Source: Candidatus Hydrogenedentota bacterium (GTDB lineage: Bacteria > Hydrogenedentota > Hydrogenedentia > Hydrogenedentiales > CAITNO01). Taken from it: DNA of 21,746 nucleotides. This document shows, piece by piece, positions 16,613-21,746 of this stretch. The translations under genes were made by a program, and so were the position numbers. Location: NCBI GenBank assembly GCA_903922535.1, contig CAIXUF010000120.1:1-21746 (forward strand), given 5' to 3'. How positions within the stretch are numbered: position 1 is the stretch's first letter; each line of letters starts with the position of its first letter. The notes beneath the pieces are model-generated. The model worked only from the letters and a program-made list of their open reading frames with translations. It had not been told where the DNA came from and made no database searches.

Positions 16613-16644
16613 CCGCCCCTGCCGTGGAAATACGGCAGGGGCGG
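16613..16644 (+). terminator. Probable terminator after the giant protein gene
   Basis: A perfect 13-bp GC-rich stem (CCGCCCCTGCCGT with ACGGCAGGGGCGG) encloses a 6-base loop, 30 bases past the stop codon. Only TTCACG follows, so there is no true U-tract. It may terminate inefficiently or protect the 3-prime end of the very long mRNA. Confidence 0.55.
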
Positions 16645-16690
16645 TTCACGTCTGGGGCCCGATGGCTTGCGACAAGGGTGCGGCACCCGA

Positions 16691-16718
16691 TCGCCGTCCT
16701 GCTGAGGCAGGACGGCGA
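16691..16718. other. Strong 12-bp hairpin upstream of the porin
   Basis: TCGCCGTCCTGC and GCAGGACGGCGA form a perfect 12-bp stem with a TGAG loop. There is no T run on either strand and no gene ends here, so it is not an evident terminator. It lies about 90 bases upstream of the porin -35 and could be a dispersed palindrome or a structural element. Confidence 0.5.
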
Positions 16719-16810
16719 CGTGAAACCCACTGTTTGGTGTGAGGTTGCGGGCACGCCGGTCAACTTGGGATCGAGGGGAACGGAACGCCGGGAAGGAGGT
16801 TTTACCTGTG

Positions 16811-16839
16811 TTGCAGACTTTATCAGAATTCTTTATAAT
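16811..16839 (+). promoter_or_regulatory. Strong sigma70 promoter of the porin gene
   Basis: TTGCAG (16811-16816) and a perfect TATAAT (16834-16839) are separated by 17 bases. Transcription would start near 16846 and give a leader of about 72 bases. This is the best promoter in the window and indicates the porin is expressed independently of the giant gene. Confidence 0.75.
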
Positions 16840-16918
16840 GTCCTTGGTCTACCCAGTCTCCGCGGACGTGCGGACGCGGGGGCGGGTATTGTGTTCAAGC
16901 GGAGAGAAGGAGCGGTCT

Positions 16919-18367
16919 ATGAAGCGGAAGAGTTGGGCCTTATTGGCGTTGGCATTGTGCCTCGCCGCCCTGTCCGCCACTGCGGAACTGCAAAATGTCG
17001 AGGTGAGCGGGCAGCTTCGCATTCGCGGCAATTACATCACGAACTGGTCGGTGACCCCGCCGGCGGTTCGCTATTCACCCCTGTTTACCGGTGACCGGCC
17101 GATTGGCGGACCCTTCGCCCCGGCAGTCGTCAGCCCGTACAAATGGGACCGGCAAGGGCCGGACTATTCGGCCGTCGAGCAGCGCACCCGTCTGGGCGTG
17201 AAGGCCAACTTCACCAACGACGTCAGCACTTTCATCGAGTTCGACGACTATTCCAATTGGGGCACCAACTTCCGCTCCAACTACCTGACCGGCATTGACA
17301 CCCGCGGCGCCGCCGATGTTGACCTGTTCCAGGCCTATGTCAATGTCGACAAGATGTGGGGCACCCCGCTCAGCCTGCGCGTTGGCCGCCAGGAGCTTTC
17401 CTTCGGCAGCCAGTGGCTTGTCGGACCGCGCGACTTCGGGTTCTTCTGGACCGGCATCTCCTTTGACGCCATCCGCGCCACCTACGCCGGCGACAGCTTC
17501 ACGGTCGATGCATGGGCCGCCAAGCTGGCCGAGAGCATAGGCAACTGGGGCAAGGGCGACACGGACTTCTACGGGGTCTACGCCTCCTGCAAGGCCGTCG
17601 AGAACCAGACCTTTGACGCATACTGGATGCTGCTGCGCGACAACACCGTCGGCGCGGGCGACACCATGCTGAACACCGCCGGCCTGCGCGCCGCGGGCAA
17701 GTTCTGCTGCGGCTTTGACTATGACGCCGAAGTGGCCTATCAGTTCGGCCCCGCCGACAGGGTCGGCTTCACCTTCGGCGACGACAACGCCAATTGGGAT
17801 GTCTGGGGCGGCAAGGTTGACCTCGGCTACACCGCAGACATAATGTTCCAGCCCCGCTTCTTCCTGTCCGGCCGCTACTACGGCGGCGAGGACAACCGCG
17901 ACATCAGCTTCTGCGACTGGCTGAATCCCTTTTATTCGCCCCGCGCCAGCGTCAGTTTCAACCGTCTCTTCTCCAATGAGATTGGCAATGGCTTTCTCGA
18001 CCTGACCAACGACCTCTCCAATGCGTGGTGGGCACGCCTCGGCGTCATCATTGCCCCCATCGAGAAGGTCCACAGCGTCATTGCCGTCACCCATTACGAG
18101 TCCGTCGCGGCCTTCGACCGGCCCTTGGTTCCCGTCTTCACGTTCCTGACCAAACCGGACAGCAAGGATCTCGGCTGGGAATTGTTCATTTTCAATGAAT
18201 ACCAGTACAGCCCGGACCTCGCCTTCGAGTTCGGCTGGAGCCACCTCTTCGTCGGCGACGGCCTGAAGCAGGGCAACTTCTCCACCAACAACGGCTTGGT
18301 GTTCAACGGCGGTTCCGGCAGCGCCGATGCAGACTACTTCTACGGCGGCATGAAGATTTCCTTCTAA
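16919..18367 (+). CDS. Outer-membrane porin of the alginate-export type
   Basis: The 482-residue product has a signal peptide (MKRKSWALLALALCLAALSATA, cut before ELQ) and then alternating polar and aromatic strands rich in Asp, Gly, Tyr and Trp. It ends in MKISF, and the terminal Phe is the usual recognition signal for outer-membrane barrel assembly. Features such as YSAVEQRTRLGVKANF, the LFQAYVNVDKMWGTPLSLRVGRQELSFG stretch and FDAIRATY resemble the AlgE-like alginate export family. The family name does not prove alginate transport, since such porins in this kind of organism may pass other solutes. The ATG at 16919 follows AAGGAG with 7 bases between. It has its own strong promoter and a downstream terminator, so it is monocistronic. 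The nearby secreted polysaccharide-type proteins fit a shared surface role. Confidence 0.8.
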   Translation: MKRKSWALLALALCLAALSATAELQNVEVSGQLRIRGNYITNWSVTPPAVRYSPLFTGDRPIGGPFAPAVVSPYKWDRQGPDYSAVEQRTRLGVKANFTNDVSTFIEFDDYSNWGTNFRSNYLTGIDTRGAADVDLFQAYVNVDKMWGTPLSLRVGRQELSFGSQWLVGPRDFGFFWTGISFDAIRATYAGDSFTVDAWAAKLAESIGNWGKGDTDFYGVYASCKAVENQTFDAYWMLLRDNTVGAGDTMLNTAGLRAAGKFCCGFDYDAEVAYQFGPADRVGFTFGDDNANWDVWGGKVDLGYTADIMFQPRFFLSGRYYGGEDNRDISFCDWLNPFYSPRASVSFNRLFSNEIGNGFLDLTNDLSNAWWARLGVIIAPIEKVHSVIAVTHYESVAAFDRPLVPVFTFLTKPDSKDLGWELFIFNEYQYSPDLAFEFGWSHLFVGDGLKQGNFSTNNGLVFNGGSGSADADYFYGGMKISF

Positions 18368-18868
18368 GCGCGGACATTGCCGACAGAAAAGATTCACGCC
18401 CCGCGGAGGACGATAAGCGCCTTCGCGGGGTTCAGTTTGTTTCGCGTCATGGACACTGTGGACACTATGGACTTGACCGGAAATTGATTCGCATTCACGT
18501 CCATAGAGTCCGTGACCCGAATGTTGTCATGGCCAGCCCAACTGCCGTTTCCAGATTGAACTGTGTCCGCCGAAGAAGTAGGCTTCTGGGAGAAAGGTCG
18601 CGATCCGGGGTGCGACGAACGAGCGCGACCAGACCCCGGATTCCCGGTTGGGAAGGGGATTGATATCGCGCCCAAGCACATGCAGGCGGCGGTATTCGAC
18701 AAACGTGCCGTTGAAAAGAACCAGGTGGTGTTCCACGACGTGTCGTTCATCGAGGTCAAGGCGCACACGAAGAAGAACAGCGTGGCCGGAAATGACGGTG
18801 TTGGCCATCACACGAAATGTGTATTTGTCGGTTTGTGTCGCGATTCAAGCCGATAAGGAGGGTTTGTC
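18368..18868. other. Intergenic region between porin and dinD
   Basis: These 501 bases hold the porin terminator (18399-18430), three near-identical 9-mers starting TGGAC at 18450, 18459 and 18468, and otherwise no recognised element. Overlapping frames of 94-97 codons on both strands at 18527-18856 have no recognisable motif. I saw no canonical LexA box or good promoter ahead of dinD; an ACAC-N5-GTGT repeat at 18820-18832 is the only symmetric site. Confidence 0.5.
18399..18430 (+). terminator. Probable terminator of the porin gene
   Basis: CCCCGCGGAGG (18399-18409) pairs with CCTTCGCGGGG (18420-18430) in an 11-bp stem with one G-U pair and a 10-base loop. It is followed by TTCAGTTTGTTTCG, a loosely T-rich tail. 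It starts 32 bases past the porin stop. Confidence 0.6.
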
Positions 18869-19731
18869 ATGGACAAGAGAATCACGAAGGGCGCGAATGG
18901 GCATGTTTCGCCGTTCGAGCGGATCAAGCGCGTCAACGCGTCAGACAACGAATACTGGGAGAGCCGCGATCTGGCGGAGGTTCTGGAATACACCCAGTAC
19001 CGCAACTTTGAGGCTGTCATCGAGAAGGCAAAACTGGCGTGTTTCAATAGTGGTTATCCTATCACGGACCATTTTGCTGACGTCAGCAAAATGGTCGGCA
19101 TCGGCAGCGGTGCGGGACGGGAAATCAAAACCACCTTGCTGTCCCGTTACGCCTGCTACCTCATTATTCAGAACGCCGACCTGAAAAAGGAGATTGTGGC
19201 CCAAGGCCAAACCTATTTTGCCGTGCAGACTCGGCGGCAGGAACTGGAGGACGAGAGTGTTGAGGAAGAGCGCCGCCTGTTGCTGCGCGAAGAAATGCGG
19301 CGGCACAACGCCCAACTGGCCGATGCCGCCAGGGACGCCGGGGTGGTGGAGCCCATCGACTACGCCATTTTTCAGAACCACGGATACATGGGGCTCTACG
19401 ACGGTCTGAAGCAGGACGATATTCACCGGCGAAAGGGGCTGAAGAAGAGCCAGAAGATTCTGGACCACATGGGCAGCACGGAACTGTGGCGGCAAATCTG
19501 TTCCGGGCCACCCAAGCGGAGGAGAAACTGCGCCGGGACAGCGTGAAAGGCAAAGACGCCGCGAACCGGACGCACCACGAGGTGGGCGCCAAGGTGCGAC
19601 AGACGATTGAGGAATTGGGCGGGACCATGCCGGAAAACCTGCCAACCGTCGAAAGCATCATGAAGATCGAGACCAAACAGCGGAAACAGATCGGCAACGA
19701 CGATACGCCCACGGAAGAGAAAGGCAAGTAA
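18869..19731 (+). pseudogene. dinD: DNA-damage-inducible protein D, frameshifted
   Basis: The frame from 18869 gives a clear DinD N-terminal and central part: YWESRDLAEVLEYTQYRNFE, the ADVSKMVGIGSGAGREIKTTLLSRYACYLIIQNAD region, the TYFAVQTRRQELEDE and EEERRLLLREEMRRHN stretches, and PIDYAIFQNHGYMGLYDGL. After the MGSTEL motif the frame is lost at 19485-19488 and runs to a false stop at 19546. The true continuation, AANLFRATQAEEKLRRDSVKGKDAAN and onward to KVRQTIEELGGTMPENLPT, lies in another frame ending at 19731. Removing the two bases TG from CTGTGG restores one 287-codon gene of normal length. DinD is a LexA-regulated SOS gene in Escherichia coli of unclear biochemical role. A strong AAGGAGG site precedes the ATG. 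The break may be a real mutation or an assembly error. Confidence 0.9.
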
Positions 19732-19765
19732 CCCACATGGGGTGGAGTGCGTGGCAACAGCCCGC

Positions 19766-20782
19766 TTATCGAACGGTTAGGTGATCCCAATGCGCAAACA
19801 CCTCGCGCACGTTCCCAGGTTTTGCGCCTGCGCCGAACTCGCATTGCGAGATGCATCCGCCGTTCTTCCAGAGGCTCTTGTGCACCCTGTCCACGGCCTG
19901 CCGTATGTCCGCTTCGCTTCCTTCCGGAAGCAGGTGCTGCCGGTCAATCTCGCCCCAGAAGGTGATCTTCCCGGCGTAGGGCTCCAGCTTCTCCACGCCT
20001 ATGCAGAATAACTGCGTGTTAAATGCGTCCAGCCCCAGTTCCACCATGTCCGGATAGATGTCGAGCGTGTGCCCGTCGGAGTGCATGAAGATCTTTTTGC
20101 CTGTGCCGTGGGCAATTTGAATGTAGTCGCGGTAGAGCGGCTTGAACACGCCGCGCCAGAGGGCCGGATCGATGAGCAGGCTTTGCTGCGAGCCCCAGTC
20201 GTCCATGAACATCAGCGCGTCCACGTCGGTCTTCGCCCACAATTCCATCTGCTCGCAGAAAAAGTCGTGCATGACTTTCAGAAAGGCCGCCATCTCCGGC
20301 GGCTGCACGAGCAGATCCATGTAGAAGTCCGCCGTGCCCCGAAGAAACTGCATCTGCTCGAAGGGGCGCGGACAGCACCCGGCCATAATGAATTTGTCCG
20401 TCTCTGAGCAGAACTTGTTGACCTGGTCCGTGTCGACGCTGAGCCACTCGCGCGGGATATGCACTTTTCCCACGTCCGCGGTCCAGTCGCGGATGAGCGG
20501 GTGCTTTACCTCACCCACCACGCCGCGCTGTATGTTGATGAACTCGGCGCCCCAGTCGTCGATGAACACGCCCGGCTCGCAGATGTCGCCCTTGGCAAAG
20601 GCGGGTTCGCGGAGAAAGCCCGGCGCGCCCTCAATGTCCGGAGGAAAGGCCGCACGAATCTCGGCCAGTGCGGCGGGGTGGTGAATCTCCGCCCAGGGCA
20701 GCCACCACAACTGGCGTGGCGCCCGGGCCGGGTCCTCAAAACTCAGCGTCTGCAACACGAGTTCGCGGGAGCTTGCTGCCAT
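19766..20782 (-). CDS. Uroporphyrinogen decarboxylase-family (URO-D/MtaA-like) protein
   Basis: This 338-residue protein has the fold signature of the URO-D superfamily. It includes VDALMFMDDWGSQQSLLIDPALWRGVFKPLYRDY, the KKIFMHSDGHTLDIYPDMVELGLDAFN segment with its HSDG metal or substrate site, and the closing FWGEIDRQHLLPEGS region. The N-terminal Arg-rich substrate signature of true heme-pathway HemE is not present. The protein therefore more probably belongs to the broad group of URO-D-like methyltransferases, whose partners often include corrinoid proteins; none is visible here. The ATG at 20782 has AGGAA upstream. It lies 39 bases behind the acylphosphatase gene, so it is probably the last gene of that operon, and it converges on dinD with only 34 bases between. 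The substrate is unknown. Confidence 0.8.
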   Translation of the reverse strand: MAASSRELVLQTLSFEDPARAPRQLWWLPWAEIHHPAALAEIRAAFPPDIEGAPGFLREPAFAKGDICEPGVFIDDWGAEFINIQRGVVGEVKHPLIRDWTADVGKVHIPREWLSVDTDQVNKFCSETDKFIMAGCCPRPFEQMQFLRGTADFYMDLLVQPPEMAAFLKVMHDFFCEQMELWAKTDVDALMFMDDWGSQQSLLIDPALWRGVFKPLYRDYIQIAHGTGKKIFMHSDGHTLDIYPDMVELGLDAFNTQLFCIGVEKLEPYAGKITFWGEIDRQHLLPEGSEADIRQAVDRVHKSLWKNGGCISQCEFGAGAKPGNVREVFAHWDHLTVR

Positions 20783-20821
20783 GTCATTGTTCCTATGCGG
20801 CGGGGGAGAGGCGTTGCCGGG

Positions 20822-21097
20822 TCAACCGGTTACGGAGAATAAAGCGTATTTGGGCGCGCCGGTCTCCCGCGCGGCCTTGACCGAATCCACCAGCGCCATG
20901 CGGGGGCCCTGCCAGCACCAAGTCTCCATGGCGTCCAGCGCGGCCGGGGTTCCCTCGAACTCCGCCTCGACCCGGCCGTCGGGCAGGTTGCGCACCCACC
21001 CGTTCAGGCCCAGTTCAAACGCCTTGGCCTCCGTGGCCCACCGGAAGCCCACGCCCTGGACCCGGCCCGACACGAGCACATGGAGCCGTTCGGTCAT
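20822..21097 (-). CDS. acyP: Acylphosphatase
   Basis: This 91-residue protein hydrolyses acyl phosphates such as carbamoyl- and acetyl-phosphate in the cytoplasm. The active-site loop GRVQGVGFRW (11-20) contains the phosphate-binding Arg19, and GWVRNLPDGRVEAEFEG (33-49) contains the catalytic Asn37. Their spacing of 18 residues agrees with the family. The length is typical of the single-domain enzyme. The ATG overlaps the stop of the upstream HEAT-repeat gene by four bases (ATGA), which implies translational coupling, and the UroD-like gene follows 39 bases on. Confidence 0.95.
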   Translation of the reverse strand: MTERLHVLVSGRVQGVGFRWATEAKAFELGLNGWVRNLPDGRVEAEFEGTPAALDAMETWCWQGPRMALVDSVKAARETGAPKYALFSVTG

Positions 21098-21746
21098 TCC
21101 TCGACGCGCATTTCCAGAATGCGCTTGCGGAACGTCGGCAGCGCCAGCGTGGCCACCGTCTCGCAGGCATCCAGCGACATGCGCTTGTCCACATTCTCAA
21201 TGTTCATCTGAAGAATCGGGATCAGCTTCACATTGCCGATGTCGGTGAACAGATCGAACACCTGCTGTTTCGCCTTCACGCTGTTGGAACGCAGGATTTC
21301 CTGAAACACCGCCTGCGTTGACGGGTCGCCGTTCACATACAGCGCCGCCGCCGTCTGCGCGCGGTAGATGAGGTTGGCATCCGTCGGATCCTCGCGCCGC
21401 GTCAGGCGCTTGCGCAGGAACTCCGTCGCCTCCCAGTCGCCGTTCTTCGTCAGCGTCAGCGCCGCCTCGGGGGCCAGCGTGGGATAGTCCTTGAATATCT
21501 TGCGCAGCTCTTCCAGGGCCGAGGGCTCCTTCATCTCATAAAGGATGGACACCACCCGGAACTTGACTATTCCCTCGGTTTCGCCCAGTTTCGTCTTCAT
21601 TTGCTGCAGGATGTCGTCGCCCCCGAGCCGCACCAGCGAGAACACCGCCGCCTGGCCCTTCTTCTCGTTTGATTCATCCAGCATGGCCGTCAGCCGCGGG
21701 ATGATTTCCCGGTCGCCCAGGCGCGCCAGCGCGCGCGCGGCCGGCG
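21094..21746 (-). CDS. HEAT-repeat protein, 5-prime end beyond window
   Basis: The frame is open to the window edge, so the N-terminus is missing; 217 codons are visible. The sequence consists of HEAT/PBS-lyase-type helical repeats, with units such as ARALARLGDREIIPRL, AAVFSLVRLGGDDILQQM, VVSILYEMKEPSALEEL and QQVFDLFTDIGNVKLIPIL. Such repeats form protein-binding superhelices, often in quality-control or signalling roles, but nothing here identifies the partner. An internal ATG at 21684 could be mistaken for the start, yet repeat-like coding continues upstream of it. The stop overlaps the acylphosphatase start, making it the upstream member of a three-gene operon. Confidence 0.8.
   Translation of the reverse strand, partial: PAARALARLGDREIIPRLTAMLDESNEKKGQAAVFSLVRLGGDDILQQMKTKLGETEGIVKFRVVSILYEMKEPSALEELRKIFKDYPTLAPEAALTLTKNGDWEATEFLRKRLTRREDPTDANLIYRAQTAAALYVNGDPSTQAVFQEILRSNSVKAKQQVFDLFTDIGNVKLIPILQMNIENVDKRMSLDACETVATLALPTFRKRILEMRVEE

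Larger units (their letters stand above)
16583..16918. other. Intergenic region between giant protein and porin
   Basis: No gene is supported in these 336 bases; the open frames that cross them are arginine-rich shadows. The stretch holds two strong hairpins (16613-16644 and 16691-16718), a near-consensus promoter at 16811-16839 and the porin leader. Confidence 0.6.

Noticed and set aside
17075..18397. A 440-codon minus-strand frame opposite the porin
   Set aside because: It is the antisense shadow of the porin, rich in Val, Ala, Gly and Glu with no motif, while the plus strand has signal peptide, barrel pattern and ribosome binding site.
18527..18856. Overlapping frames of 94-97 codons on both strands between porin and dinD
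   Set aside because: Neither shows a known motif or a good ribosome binding site, and each is plausible only because of the other. They may mark a decayed gene, but I cannot support a call.

Overview
The window looks like a chromosomal segment of an uncultured, high-GC, Gram-negative bacterium. An AlgE-like outer-membrane porin ending in Phe shows the outer membrane. Very long secreted beta-helix and Ig-repeat proteins, cohesin and dockerin modules, a GEGEGE-type linker and dispersed TGTCATCCC palindromes are a combination I associate with Hydrogenedentota or other PVC-like environmental lineages. That assignment is inference; no rRNA gene is present to settle it.

Layout. (1) Bases 1-1511: a small hicB antitoxin gene with a convincing promoter and only a 21-codon hicA remnant behind it. 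Facing it is a minus-strand pair, hisI then rpmG, closed by a strong intrinsic terminator. (2) Bases 1512-2909: cysS, divergent from hisI. (3) Bases 2910-3822: three copies of a roughly 105-bp palindromic element, each preceded by the same 19-bp module, with a GIY-YIG endonuclease gene between copies 2 and 3. (4) Bases 3823-16582: two divergently transcribed secreted proteins separated by a 556-bp intergenic region. The minus-strand one has 644 residues (beta-helix plus a GH43-like propeller). The plus-strand one is a 3422-residue giant: signal peptide, beta-helix, PKD, 25 tandem 77-residue repeats, PASTA, Fn3, cohesin, dockerin, cohesin, bacterial repeat, EF-hand, and a Cys/TM/Arg tail. (5) Bases 16583-18430: an alginate-export-type porin with a near-consensus promoter and its own terminator. 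(6) Bases 18869-19731: a dinD gene broken by a two-base insertion. (7) Bases 19766-21746: a minus-strand operon of a HEAT-repeat protein (incomplete), acylphosphatase, and a UroD-family protein, convergent with dinD.

How the parts may work together. hisI, rpmG and cysS are housekeeping genes. The two large secreted proteins share the same type of N-terminal beta-helix opening and a common control region, so they may be co-expressed surface polysaccharide-binding or adhesion proteins, and the downstream porin could belong to the same surface physiology. The hicA remnant, the frameshifted dinD and the palindromes next to a GIY-YIG gene mark the accessory, decaying or mobile parts. The most promising undescribed candidate is the palindrome plus GIY-YIG pair, which resembles in layout the REP/RAYT relationship but with a different nuclease family. 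This is a hypothesis only.
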